64,000 bases of DNA from Vibrio natriegens NBRC 15636 = ATCC 14048 = DSM 759 (GCF_035621455.1 NZ_CP141822.1:2356001-2420000); one strand, 5' to 3'; positions 53,835-62,925 are shown, counted from the first letter of the stretch. Notes: a model not told the origin generated them from the sequence alone. Made by a program: numbers and translations.

Positions 53835-55667
53835 ATGAAAAGTATGATTCGCAAACCGTCGTCCAACAGCGCTTGGCTGATTGCTTTTTTTGCTTGCTTT
53901 GCAGTGTATCTGTCTATCACTTGCTATCCGTTTGTGTTGTCTAGCAATCAGAATGAACCGCTAACCTTATTGCAAGGTTATTACTTAGCTTCCACTCAAT
54001 TTGGGTGGCTAGGTTTGGTTGTTCTTCCATTTATGTTGTTGAGTTTATTGCTCTCTTTTCTACCGACTCGTTTGTTCAAAGGCATCGTTATCGCTATCTC
54101 TATCTGCCTTCTGATCATATTCAAAGTCGATATCCTTGTTTTTCAACAATATAAATTCCACATCAATGCTCTATTAATCCGCATGTTTTTTGAGGGTGGT
54201 AGCGATGTGTTTGATATTTCCTGGATGAGCTGGCTCATTTTCGGCAGTGAAGTCACCGTTCTAGTACTAGGACTTGCATGCACCGTTTGGCTGAGTAATA
54301 AGCTCGCAGAAAGCCGAGCAAAGTTCTTGTTGATCAGTGTGTGGTTTGCCATGTTGCTTAGCACACAAATGATCCATGCGTACAAAAACGCACTTTACGA
54401 TGATGAAGTCAGTCAGTATTCGAACAACTGGCCGCTTTACTATCCGCTTACTGCTCGTAAATTTATCTACAAACACAACCTTGTTGATGAAAGTATCGCG
54501 TCGAAGAACCGGGTGGAATTATCCAACGTTGAAAGTAGCTCTCTAAACTATCCGCTTGAGCCTGTTCAAGTACAAAGTAAAACGACACTCCCAAACGTTT
54601 TGTTTATTTTGGTGGATGCTTGGCGCTACAGTGATGCAACTCCTGAAGTCATGCCAAATGTCAGTGAGTTCGCTAAACAAACTTTGAATTTTACTCAACA
54701 TATGAGCGGTGGTAACTCGACTCAAGCTGGCATCTTTAGCCTATTTTATAGTTTACCTGCCACCTATTGGGAAAGCTTTTACGCGAGCCAACGCTCCCCA
54801 CTATTTATGGATACACTGCAACAAGAAGGCTACCGCATGGGTATTTTTGGCTCTGCGCCATTGACCAGCCCACCGCTTTCTCGCACGGTATTCAAAAAAG
54901 TACCCGACTTAACCCTGAAACAGACAGGTGAAACGGCAGTAGAACGAGATCAACAGATCACGGATAAGTTCATCGAGTTCCAAAAGCAGGACAGTGAACA
55001 GCCATACTTTGGCTTTCTGTTCTATGATTCTGCCCACGGCACATTGTTCCCAGAACCTGAGTTCGCTAAATTCAAACCGTACTGGGAACGCGTCGATCAC
55101 ATTCTTTTAAACAACGATTTTGATGCTTCGCTTTATCACAACCGCTACAAAAACTCGTTGTATTACATTGATAATTTGATTGGTGAAGTACTGAAGATCG
55201 TCGATTTAGACAACACTATCGTGGTGCTTTCTTCTGACCATGGCGAGGAGTTTAACGATCACAAGATGAACTACTGGGGCCATACGGGGAACTACAGTGA
55301 CGTTCAGGTGCATGTTCCTCTTTACGTATCCATACCCAATCATCAACCTGAGAAAATTGATTACCGTACTACGCATTTTGACGTCGTTCCAACCATGATG
55401 AATATGCTGTTTGATGTTCAGGGTAAAACAAGCGCCTACAGCGTGGGCCACAACTTACTGGATAACTCTGCCCCTCGTGATTGGTACATCGCGGGCAGTT
55501 ACTATAACTATGCTTTGATCGGAAAAGATTTGATTCTGGTGGTAAACCCAGGCGGTCATTCTCAGCAACTGGACAACCAGTTAAACGTCGAAAAAGAACA
55601 CCATATTCCGGTTAATATTATTCGTCATTTTCTCGACGAGATGTCGCGTTTTTATAAAAAAGGCTGA
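53835..55667 (+). CDS. YejM/PbgA-like inner-membrane sulfatase-fold protein (DUF3413)
   Basis: A 610-residue protein with five N-terminal membrane helices (WLIAFFACFAVYLSITCYPF; LLSLLLSFLPTRLFKGIVIA; ISICLLIIFKVDILVFQQYK among them; residues about 15-190), the DUF3413 domain, then a periplasmic sulfatase-fold domain from about residue 250 (NVLFILVDAWRYSDATPEVM; MSGGNSTQAGIFSLFYSLPA; VVLSSDHGEEFNDHKMNYWG). E. coli YejM (PbgA) senses LPS and controls LpxC through LapB. Vibrio relatives are less studied. Monocistronic with a terminator. Confidence 0.9.
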   Translation: MKSMIRKPSSNSAWLIAFFACFAVYLSITCYPFVLSSNQNEPLTLLQGYYLASTQFGWLGLVVLPFMLLSLLLSFLPTRLFKGIVIAISICLLIIFKVDILVFQQYKFHINALLIRMFFEGGSDVFDISWMSWLIFGSEVTVLVLGLACTVWLSNKLAESRAKFLLISVWFAMLLSTQMIHAYKNALYDDEVSQYSNNWPLYYPLTARKFIYKHNLVDESIASKNRVELSNVESSSLNYPLEPVQVQSKTTLPNVLFILVDAWRYSDATPEVMPNVSEFAKQTLNFTQHMSGGNSTQAGIFSLFYSLPATYWESFYASQRSPLFMDTLQQEGYRMGIFGSAPLTSPPLSRTVFKKVPDLTLKQTGETAVERDQQITDKFIEFQKQDSEQPYFGFLFYDSAHGTLFPEPEFAKFKPYWERVDHILLNNDFDASLYHNRYKNSLYYIDNLIGEVLKIVDLDNTIVVLSSDHGEEFNDHKMNYWGHTGNYSDVQVHVPLYVSIPNHQPEKIDYRTTHFDVVPTMMNMLFDVQGKTSAYSVGHNLLDNSAPRDWYIAGSYYNYALIGKDLILVVNPGGHSQQLDNQLNVEKEHHIPVNIIRHFLDEMSRFYKKG

Positions 55668-55693
55668 GTCCGTATTCGATCCCCCTTAAAAGT

Positions 55694-55730
55694 AAAAAGC
55701 CTCTAGGCGGTAACACCAAGAGGCTTTTTC
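55694..55730. terminator. Terminator between the YejM-like and TDT genes
   Basis: AAAAAGCCTCT / AGAGGCTTTTT with a GGC-N5-ACC inner stem; works for both convergent genes. Confidence 0.9.
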
Positions 55731-55742
55731 ATATCTTACTAG

Positions 55743-56717
55743 TTAGGCGTGATGCGCTTGTATTAAGCGAGGTTGAATCAACAAGTTGTTGATGTATTGT
55801 AATGCCACATAAGAGACAACAAATGTCGCAACAATCAGTTCAAGACCCGCTAAGCCTCGCACTTGTTGAACATAATCCGATGCTAAACCTTGTGCCTCCA
55901 TCCAGTTCGCCATTTTAAACAGTGCTGTCGCACCTATCACCATTGGGAAAGTGAACGCTGCATAGCCTGGACTAAATGGCAGTCTGAGTAATTTAAAGAA
56001 TGCTAGGTAGATGATCGCTGTCATCAATACCGCGATACCAAATAGCATAGCGATGATCACTGGCGATGGCGTCGCAGTGACGGTTAGGTAACCCGCCAAA
56101 GACAGGCTCGCTGGCGCAGCCATGATTGCCATCGTTGGTTTCGCTGCATCTGGAATTTCATGGGTAAACATGAAACGGTAAATCATCATCGGTAACATGA
56201 TCGCATACGCTACCATGCCAAACATCAACGCGCCTTGAGCCACTGGTGCTAAAACCGGATTACCCGAGAACGACACATCTGCAACGATGATGCCTACAGG
56301 TGGTACAAACCAGCTTGGAACCATGTGGTGCAATTCAAACTCTTTTGCTCGATGGTAAACAAAACTCACTAAAAACACGATGTGAAGAACAACCGCGACC
56401 AGCCAGAGTGCGTCGCCCGCAAGCGGTAACCACTGACCTAATGAGTTAGAAACCACCATCGTTCCCATTGCAAATGTTGGTACAACGCTCCCCACGACTG
56501 GGTGCGCAAGGTCCTGCCTTAACAATTGATGATGTAGAATGAATTTAATCGCCAAAATGGTCAGCAATACACTGGCAATGCCTGCACTCACCCACTGTCC
56601 ATAGCCATGTAATTCAGCGAAGTTTTCCCAACTCCAACCCAAACTCGCAATACCAAGTGCTAACCCCGCCATCGGAGTCGGTGCGTCGATTAGTTTTGCT
56701 TTTGTTTTCTGAATCAT
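55743..56717 (-). CDS. TDT family transporter (TehA/C4-dicarboxylate type)
   Basis: A 324-residue inner-membrane protein with about ten hydrophobic helices, recognised as the TDT family (TehA, Mae1, SLAC1 relatives). Segments are DAPTPMAGLALGIASLGWSW, VPSWFVPPVGIIVADVSFSG and FSPGYAAFTFPMVIGATALF. Members export or channel anions such as dicarboxylates, sulfite or tellurite-linked compounds; the substrate is unknown here. Start at ATG 56717 with AGAGG upstream. It is divergent from a LysR gene, which probably controls it. Confidence 0.88.
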   Translation of the reverse strand: MIQKTKAKLIDAPTPMAGLALGIASLGWSWENFAELHGYGQWVSAGIASVLLTILAIKFILHHQLLRQDLAHPVVGSVVPTFAMGTMVVSNSLGQWLPLAGDALWLVAVVLHIVFLVSFVYHRAKEFELHHMVPSWFVPPVGIIVADVSFSGNPVLAPVAQGALMFGMVAYAIMLPMMIYRFMFTHEIPDAAKPTMAIMAAPASLSLAGYLTVTATPSPVIIAMLFGIAVLMTAIIYLAFFKLLRLPFSPGYAAFTFPMVIGATALFKMANWMEAQGLASDYVQQVRGLAGLELIVATFVVSYVALQYINNLLIQPRLIQAHHA

Positions 56718-56781
56718 CACAACCTCTATCAGAGCCAGTCTCGATGTGGCTAATAATACGCTTGCACTTCGTTCCAAACTA

Positions 56782-56805
56782 TCTAATTATTTAGAACATA
56801 CGTTC
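56782..56805. promoter_or_regulatory. Nested inverted repeats, likely LysR operator
   Basis: TCTAA-TTAT-TTAGA (56782-56795) overlaps GAAC-ATAC-GTTC (56794-56805) between the divergent TDT and LysR genes. Confidence 0.45.
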
Positions 56806-56826
56806 AGGTTTACTAAACATAATTCT

Positions 56827-57732
56827 ATGGCAAGTCATATTTCTCTTAAACAGCTCAAGGTATTTACCACCATCACTCAGCACAAAACGCTGACGGCCGC
56901 CTCTGAGAGCCTCTTCCTTTCTAAAGCGGCGGTAAGTATGGCGCTGTCTGAACTGGAAAAGCAGATCGGTCATCATCTGTTTGATCGGGTCAATAACCGA
57001 TTGATTCTCAATCAAGAAGGGCAAAAGTTGCTGCCCTTAGCGGATGAGTTATTAAACCGTGCTAAAGATATTGAGAGCATTTTTGAAGGTGATCACGCCC
57101 TAACCGGGCAACTACGAATTGGAGCGAGTGATACCATCGGCAATCAAGTCGCTCCTTTTCTCTTAAGCGCATTTCGCCAGCACACCAACCACCGTTCTCA
57201 AAGCCTGTTTATCTCAAACTCGGCGCAAATATGTGACAAATTAACTGACTACGAGCTGGATATCGCCCTGATCGAAGGCAAAACACTGCACCCCGAGCTT
57301 CAGTCGTCACAATTTAGTGAAGATGAGATGTGCGTGATCTGCTCGCCAGAGTATCCCGCAGCGCACGAGGGAATGATGAATCTGGCAGAGCTGGAAAACA
57401 GCGAATGGATATTGCGCGAGGCAGGTTCTGGGTCACGTGAGTTCTTTTTGCGTGTCATCGCACCTCGTCTAGAGCACTGGCACGAGGCATTTCAGCTCAA
57501 TACCACTGAAGCACTGATCAACTCCGTATCTGCAGGTTTAGGGCTTGGCTGTTTGTCACGTTTATCAGCCGATCCGGCAATTCGCGAAGGCCGCGTAAAG
57601 GTTCTTGAAATGCCGCTGGATATGAAACGTCGATTCTGGCTATTAGTGCACAAAGAAAAATATCAAAGTCCCCTGCTAAAAACCTTTATCGAGTTTTGCC
57701 AGAGTTGGCAGTCTCCCGTAAATAATAAATAG
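56827..57732 (+). CDS. LysR-family transcriptional regulator
   Basis: A 301-residue LysR regulator starting MASHISLKQLKVFTTITQHK. The helix-turn-helix is TLTAASESLFLSKAAVSMAL-SELEKQIG (residues about 20-47), with the effector-binding domain (about 90-295) containing LRIGASDTIGNQVAPFLLSA and the C-terminal SAGLGLGCLSRLSADPAIRE. I reject the frame start at 56746, which lies across the operator region. Divergent from the TDT transporter, the usual arrangement for a LysR target. Resembles the YeiE/CysB-like group. Confidence 0.9.
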   Translation: MASHISLKQLKVFTTITQHKTLTAASESLFLSKAAVSMALSELEKQIGHHLFDRVNNRLILNQEGQKLLPLADELLNRAKDIESIFEGDHALTGQLRIGASDTIGNQVAPFLLSAFRQHTNHRSQSLFISNSAQICDKLTDYELDIALIEGKTLHPELQSSQFSEDEMCVICSPEYPAAHEGMMNLAELENSEWILREAGSGSREFFLRVIAPRLEHWHEAFQLNTTEALINSVSAGLGLGCLSRLSADPAIREGRVKVLEMPLDMKRRFWLLVHKEKYQSPLLKTFIEFCQSWQSPVNNK

Positions 57733-57815
57733 TTCAATAGCTGGTCAGTTAGCTCTACTCGCTTCGCATTCTTAACTCACCAGGCTTTACTGCTCTAGAC
57801 TTAGCTGGTTAAAAA

Positions 57816-57831
57816 CTGTATAAAAAGCCAG
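57816..57831 (+). promoter_or_regulatory. LexA (SOS) box of yebG
   Basis: CTGT-N8-CCAG with an A/T-rich spacer (one mismatch from CTGT-N8-ACAG), 29 bases before the yebG start. The same off-consensus half is seen at dinB. Confidence 0.75.
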
Positions 57832-57860
57832 TATCAATTCACCAAATTAGGGGACTAACC

Positions 57861-58157
57861 ATGGCTGTAATAGTCAAGTACGTGGTAGAACGCAATGGAG
57901 AAGAGAAAATGACTTTTACCTCTAAAGCGGAAGCTGACGCATATGACAAAATGCTGGATATGGCGGACGAGCTATTCTCTCTGCTAGGTAAGAGTGAACT
58001 TCTTGAAGAGGAAGATAAGCAGGAAGATCTTGCCATGTTCCTTGCGCAAAACAAAGAAGAAGTGCTTTATGCTTTAGGTGCAAAACGTAGACCTGCACCA
58101 AAGAAAGCGAAGAAGCTTGAAGCTGTCGAAGAAGACAAAAACGAAGACGCCGCATAA
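57861..58157 (+). CDS. yebG: YebG, DNA-damage-inducible protein
   Basis: A 98-residue YebG-family protein: MAVIVKYVVERNGEEKMTFT, SKAEADAYDKMLDMADELFS, then an acidic middle and a Lys/Ala tail (KRRPAPKKAKKLEAVEEDKN). YebG is an SOS-regulated protein of unknown mechanism in E. coli (96 residues). A LexA box lies upstream and a terminator downstream. Confidence 0.94.
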   Translation: MAVIVKYVVERNGEEKMTFTSKAEADAYDKMLDMADELFSLLGKSELLEEEDKQEDLAMFLAQNKEEVLYALGAKRRPAPKKAKKLEAVEEDKNEDAA

Positions 58158-58177
58158 GATTGCCAAGCTTTTCAAAA

Positions 58178-58206
58178 AACGCTGCATATTGTGGCGTTTT
58201 TTTATG
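58178..58206 (+). terminator. Terminator after yebG
   Basis: AACGCTGC-ATATT-GTGGCGTT stem (two wobble pairs) and seven T. Confidence 0.85.
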
Positions 58207-58485
58207 CCTTCTGATCACAGATAAAATATTTAAACAAGATCTCACTTGCTCTAAATTAAAATATTCAATACGCATTTAGTTTAGTAAAAACACCCACCTA
58301 AAACTTCTTTCCTAGGCTGAAATCATCCCTTTTAGTTGAGTAGCTGCCCTCCAAAATCGTGACATCCTGCCCATTAATTGATATGACTCGAAATTCGCAC
58401 CCACAACCTCCAATGGCGATAAGTAATTGTTGTTGCTAATTAATTAGCGATACAAAATATCGGCACTTTTCAGAGAGGTGAAATT
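58207..58485. other. Intergenic region upstream of the lipoprotein gene
   Basis: No gene. Contains a perfect 14-bp palindrome GCTAATTAATTAGC at 58435-58448, 38 bases before the lipoprotein start, in AT-rich surroundings that may be its promoter. Confidence 0.45.
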
Positions 58486-60240
58486 ATGTACAAATTTAGT
58501 TCTTTGGTTATTACGTTATTTTTGGTCGGCTGCGGAGGTGGTGGCGGTGGTAGTGATAGCAGCGGTAATATTCGCGTGTTCAGCCCACAACCGACGGTCG
58601 ATATTGTCGGTCATACGATGTTGCCATTAACCGCACATATCGCATTTGATTCAAAAGGAGTGACCGCACAACAGATCCATGTGGGTGTTGCTTCAGAAAG
58701 TCCTCTGGTGAAAAACGCTGAGATTGTGTTTACTTCTGAAACCGGCGGGATACTAAAGATTGACTTAGAGCCTGGCTACAAAGCAGGCAATGGCACAACC
58801 CAACATCAGATTTCTATGCTGGCCTGCTTTGATGAGTATTGTAATGAGCATGTTCCTGGCTCACCAATTAACGCAACGATTAACTACAGTGTCGAACTTA
58901 ACGAACAGGCGATCCTGTTAGAGGATGAAACGATCCACTACCACGCGGCAACCAACGCTCTCGTAGATAATAATCTCAAGCAGCGCACCATCCGTCTTCG
59001 CGGTAACCATGGCGATCAGCTCAAGCTATCACGTTCAGACGGTGAAGTGCGGGTCAACCAGCTATCTCTGACACCAAAATCTTATGATGAATACGCTGCT
59101 TTAATTGACTTAAAGTTGCCACATAACCTCGCTGTTGGCGATTATAGTGGCGATTTAGAACTCAATGTATGTTACGACGAGCAATGTGACTACCCTGTAG
59201 CAGGTAGCCCACTTCAGGTGCCAATGGACTTTGTGATTGAAGCACCAACACAAGCCTTAAGTAACGCGCTAGCGGTAAACGAACGCTTGAAGTTCGGGTA
59301 TGAAGTGTTACAAGCGGCTTACGTTCCAGGCTTAAATCTGTTAGTAATGACTTCAAAATCACCAGCTAGTCAGCTGCATGTATATGATTTAGCAACGGGA
59401 AAGACACACAGCTTTAGCCTTTCTAACCAGCCTGTTTCTCTAACTGTTGATACTCTTGCCAAGCAAGGTCGCGTTGTTGTCGCGACGGAATATCAAGCTG
59501 AAGTATTTGATTTTAATTCCGCAGATTTAGCGACGCCAACCCGCCAACAGATCTCGACGAGTTATAATTCTCCAAGCATTGCTGTGCGTCGTGATGATCT
59601 ATTCGCTGCGGGTTCAAACCTAGAAGTGATCGATATTTCCACGAAAAGTAGTGAGATCTCTGAAGGAGTCTATTGGTATTCCCCCGATATTAAACTGGGT
59701 AGTAACGGGGACGTATTGTTAGGCTTAGAGGCCAATCTTTCGCCACAAAGTTTTACTGGCGTATTCGTTGAGTCAGGGCAATGGAACTTGCAGAACACCG
59801 AAGATGAGTATCATGGAGACCATTCACATGGAGGGATATTCTGGTTTGATAAAGCAGGTGAATACTATATCGACGGCAACGGCAACTACTATACGCTAAA
59901 AGATGGCACTCACTTAGATCTGAAGTGGGCTGGTCAACTTCCGTTATCTGAATTGAGTGACACGTACAAGCCATCCATCACTGCGTTTATTGATACAGGC
60001 AGTGAGTATGTAATTGCTGAAGGTGAGCAAAGTCGCCAGCTCCGTGTGATTGACAAAGCGAGCAACACGGTAATTGAGACTTTTGCTGCAACTAATCGTG
60101 AAGGTTCATGGGGGGCAGATGAAGAGCATATTCAGTTTGCCTTTGTCGCTGATGGCGGAGAAATCTACATGATTAAATCACTGAATGACTACACGACTAG
60201 TTGGGAATATGCACAACCTGAACTGGTCAGGGTTAAGTAA
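58486..60240 (+). CDS. Large lipoprotein of unknown function
   Basis: A 584-residue lipoprotein: MYKFSSLVITLFLVGCGGGG gives lipobox LVGC followed by a Gly/Ser linker. Residues about 40-260 contain two beta-rich modules, each ending in a Cys-pair motif (MLACFDEYCNEHVPGSP and LNVCYDEQCDYPVAGSP), probably Ig-like domains with a disulfide. The rest (from about 270) resembles a beta-propeller: repeated segments such as LNLLVMTSKSPASQLHVYDL and QGRVVVATEYQAEVFDFNSA. I do not recognise the family. GAGAGG lies before the ATG. Monocistronic with a terminator. Confidence 0.8.
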   Translation: MYKFSSLVITLFLVGCGGGGGGSDSSGNIRVFSPQPTVDIVGHTMLPLTAHIAFDSKGVTAQQIHVGVASESPLVKNAEIVFTSETGGILKIDLEPGYKAGNGTTQHQISMLACFDEYCNEHVPGSPINATINYSVELNEQAILLEDETIHYHAATNALVDNNLKQRTIRLRGNHGDQLKLSRSDGEVRVNQLSLTPKSYDEYAALIDLKLPHNLAVGDYSGDLELNVCYDEQCDYPVAGSPLQVPMDFVIEAPTQALSNALAVNERLKFGYEVLQAAYVPGLNLLVMTSKSPASQLHVYDLATGKTHSFSLSNQPVSLTVDTLAKQGRVVVATEYQAEVFDFNSADLATPTRQQISTSYNSPSIAVRRDDLFAAGSNLEVIDISTKSSEISEGVYWYSPDIKLGSNGDVLLGLEANLSPQSFTGVFVESGQWNLQNTEDEYHGDHSHGGIFWFDKAGEYYIDGNGNYYTLKDGTHLDLKWAGQLPLSELSDTYKPSITAFIDTGSEYVIAEGEQSRQLRVIDKASNTVIETFAATNREGSWGADEEHIQFAFVADGGEIYMIKSLNDYTTSWEYAQPELVRVK

Positions 60241-60287
60241 TTCCCATCTTCTGGATGGATAATATCCGAGTAACTTGTTAGTTCACA

Positions 60288-60320
60288 AAGCCAAGTCTTT
60301 TTGACTTGGCTTGTTTCATT
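60288..60320 (+). terminator. Terminator after the lipoprotein gene
   Basis: AAGCCAAGTC-TTTTT-GACTTGGCTT stem then GTTTCATTT. Confidence 0.85.
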
Positions 60321-60485
60321 TCAGAGCCTTGGACTTCTTATTGTTCAAGCGAGATGTTGAGTTTAGGTCACATTTCTCATCAGACAGACATATCTCTTAA
60401 AAGACAAAAGGTATCCATCTACGGACTTTCTGTATTTCACCTCTTTAAACTCCCCAACAGTGTCTTTATGATGACTATCAACTGA

Positions 60486-60647
60486 TACCAATCGTAGTAA
60501 ATAACTGGTCGTTCTAGCTTGTTAAAATGCGTGATAACTGCGTTAAAAATTTTGATTGTAGAGTAACTACTTATCAAAAAACTTTTGCCTTGTACTCAAA
60601 CATTTTTCAAGCGCTATCTCTGAACCCTTATTTACTGTGATTGGCAT
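60486..60647. repeat. 162-bp imperfect palindrome, probable dispersed vibrio repeat
   Basis: The ends ATACCAATC (60486-60494) and GATTGGCAT (60639-60647) are inverted copies, and the two halves match through most of their length (shared blocks include AGTAAATAA, GCTTG, AAAATG, TTTTGAT, GTAG/CTAC at the centre near 60566). It can fold as one long hairpin and has MITE-like size and symmetry. From memory, similar sequences recur in vibrio genomes, which needs a search. It sits 56 bases before dapD. Confidence 0.7.
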
Positions 60648-60702
60648 AATTAATTTCTTGTCAGCGAACGACGAGACCAGACTCAACAGACGGAGATCAA
60701 CT

Positions 60703-61734
60703 ATGGCTTTCTTTTCTCTAGCCTTTGGTACGGCAACTAAAAACCGTGACGGTAAAATCATCGAAGCGTTTTTTCCTAACCCAGTTCTTAACCCAAGCGA
60801 CGAGCTAGTAAACGCGCTAGCGGCGGTAGCGGGATACGAGCAAGGCAACCAAGCTATCGAGATCTCTGCAGCACAAAGCGCAGAACTTGCAGCAGCTTTC
60901 GAAGCAAACGGCGATGCTGCAAACGCATCTTTCGCAACTAAAGCAGCAGAATCTGCACAACCACTTGTTTTGGTGATCCTAGCTTCTGACGAGCAGCCAC
61001 AATCTGTTGCTGAAGGTTTCCTAAAGCTACAACTTATCTCTAACCGTCTGGTTAAGCCACACGGCACCGTTCTGGATGGCATCTTCGGTCTGCTACACAA
61101 CATCGCTTGGACAAACGAAGGCCCAATCGACCTGCCTGAACTGGCAGATCGTCAAATCGAAGCTCGTCTGGCTGGCCGCACGCTAAGCGTAGACTGTGTC
61201 GACAAGTTCCCTAAAATGGTCGACTACGTGGTACCAACTGGTATTCGTATCGCTGATACATCTCGTGTACGTCTTGGCGCACACGTGGGCGAAGGTACAA
61301 CAGTTATGCACGAAGGTTTCATCAACTTCAACGCAGGTACAACAGGCGTGAGCATGGTTGAAGGCCGTATTTCTGCTGGTGTTGTGGTTGGTAACGGTTC
61401 AGATATCGGTGGTGGTGCTTCTATCATGGGTACACTATCAGGTGGCGGTACTGTGGTTGTTTCTATCGGTGAAAACTCACTACTAGGCGCGAATGCAGGT
61501 CTTGGCTTCCCACTAGGCGACCGTTGTACTCTTGAGTCAGGCCTGTACGTAACTGCTGGTACTAAAGTTCGTATGCTGGATAAAGAAGGTAACGAAGTAG
61601 AAATCGTTAAAGCTCGCGACCTTGCTGGCGTCTCTGACCTGCTATTCCGTCGTAACTCTCAAACAGGTCAGGTTGAGTGTCTTGCGAACAAGAGCGCAGT
61701 TGAACTGAACAGCGAACTACACTCAAACAACTAA
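60703..61734 (+). CDS. dapD: Tetrahydrodipicolinate N-succinyltransferase
   Basis: A 343-residue enzyme of lysine/diaminopimelate synthesis that succinylates tetrahydrodipicolinate. Start at ATG 60703 (MAFFSLAFGTATKNRDGKII) behind CGGAG. The C-terminal left-handed beta-helix shows hexapeptide repeats (VRLGAHVGEGTTVMHEGFIN; GIRIADTSRVRLG; VVVGNGSDIGGGASIMGTLS; VVSIGENSLLGANAGLGFPL). It is the longer DapD type, unlike the 274-residue E. coli form. A 162-bp palindromic repeat lies in its upstream region. Confidence 0.95.
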   Translation: MAFFSLAFGTATKNRDGKIIEAFFPNPVLNPSDELVNALAAVAGYEQGNQAIEISAAQSAELAAAFEANGDAANASFATKAAESAQPLVLVILASDEQPQSVAEGFLKLQLISNRLVKPHGTVLDGIFGLLHNIAWTNEGPIDLPELADRQIEARLAGRTLSVDCVDKFPKMVDYVVPTGIRIADTSRVRLGAHVGEGTTVMHEGFINFNAGTTGVSMVEGRISAGVVVGNGSDIGGGASIMGTLSGGGTVVVSIGENSLLGANAGLGFPLGDRCTLESGLYVTAGTKVRMLDKEGNEVEIVKARDLAGVSDLLFRRNSQTGQVECLANKSAVELNSELHSNN

Positions 61735-61754
61735 TTTTTTTGAATTAGAATAAA

Positions 61755-61789
61755 AAAATCCCCCAGCTGGAAACGGTTGGGGGATTTTT
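61755..61789. terminator. Bidirectional terminator between dapD and glpQ
   Basis: AAAAATCCCCCAGC / GGTTGGGGGATTTTT, strong stem with A and T flanks on both sides. Confidence 0.93.
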
Positions 61790-61813
61790 GTTTCTGTTAC
61801 TTTGCGATATCCG

Positions 61814-62869
61814 TTACTTATTCAAGAAACTTACCGCTTTGTCTGGGAAATCTGTAAACAAACCATCGACTTTCACCTGATTGTAGAAGACATCCATCAT
61901 GCCTTCGAAGCTATCAGTGTAAGCAGGAATACGACCCGGATCGGCACGGAAAGTATAAGGATGCACCTGTAAACCGGCATCTTTTGCTGCTTTCATCAGT
62001 GGTTTGATAATGATGTTATTTTGGGTTGATTTATCATCCACCAGCATCGGTTTCCAAGGGCCAATCCCCTCTGCATAACTGGCGACTTTCTTCATACCAC
62101 CCGCCTCGAACATCCAATCGTAGTCATATGGTGTTGCAGTATCGCCCTTGTAGACCATAGTTTCATTCCAGTCGGTGTAAGCCATCAACTGAACAAGCTT
62201 TAGATCCATCCCCATTTCTGGCATCAACTCGCTGTTGATACGTTGAAGTTCGTTGGCGTCAAAACACTGCAGATACACGTTGTCGTCTTGCGAATCATAG
62301 CCATACTGTTTCAATACTTTCAGAACCGCTTTTGAAATGTCTTTCCCTTCATGGCGGTGGAACCAAGGTGCTTTGATTTCCGGGTAGATACCGATGTCGT
62401 AACCCAAAGTTTTGTTTAGCCCATGAATTAACTCGATTTCTTCAGCAAACGTAGGGACAGTAAAATCAGATTTCCACATTGGGAATCGAGTTGGATACCC
62501 TGCAACCTTATTACCGTTGTCATCGATATTGAACCCTTCTGTCACTCGCAACGATTTTATTTCTGCCAGAGTAAAGTCAATCGCGTAGTAACGGCCATCT
62601 TTACGTGCGCGATCGGGAAAACGCTCAGCAACATCGGTAACTCGGTCTAGGTAATGGTCATGCAATACCACCAACTGATCATCTTTGGTCATCACGACAT
62701 CTTGTTCGATGTAATCTGGTTTCATGGCATAAGCAAGCGCTTTGGCTTCTAACGTATGCTCTGGTAGATAACCGGAGGCGCCTCGGTGAGCAATCACTAG
62801 TGGTTTGGCAATCGCTCCAGCCGATAAGCTCAGAGCTAAGAATGTTAGACATACTGACGTTGTTTTCAT
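61814..62869 (-). CDS. glpQ: Periplasmic glycerophosphodiester phosphodiesterase
   Basis: A 351-residue exported enzyme (signal MKTTSVCLTFLALSLSAGAI, cleavage near IAKPL) that hydrolyses glycerophosphodiesters to glycerol-3-phosphate. Catalytic His-Arg is in PLVIAHRGASGYLPEHTLEA and the metal site in DYIEQDVVMTKDDQLVVLHD followed by HYLDRVTD. It follows glpT by 56 bases, the classic glpTQ pair: GlpQ makes glycerol-3-phosphate that GlpT imports. Confidence 0.96.
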   Translation of the reverse strand: MKTTSVCLTFLALSLSAGAIAKPLVIAHRGASGYLPEHTLEAKALAYAMKPDYIEQDVVMTKDDQLVVLHDHYLDRVTDVAERFPDRARKDGRYYAIDFTLAEIKSLRVTEGFNIDDNGNKVAGYPTRFPMWKSDFTVPTFAEEIELIHGLNKTLGYDIGIYPEIKAPWFHRHEGKDISKAVLKVLKQYGYDSQDDNVYLQCFDANELQRINSELMPEMGMDLKLVQLMAYTDWNETMVYKGDTATPYDYDWMFEAGGMKKVASYAEGIGPWKPMLVDDKSTQNNIIIKPLMKAAKDAGLQVHPYTFRADPGRIPAYTDSFEGMMDVFYNQVKVDGLFTDFPDKAVSFLNK

Positions 62870-62925
62870 TGATATTTCCTTGATAAAGCGAAGAGGCAGT
62901 ATTCCACTGCCTCTTTAAATAAATA

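Noticed and set aside
60567..61103. 178-codon minus-strand frame over the dapD start
   Set aside because: Antisense shadow; composition is Ser/Ala/Leu-rich from reversed Ala/Glu codons of dapD and it runs into the palindromic repeat.
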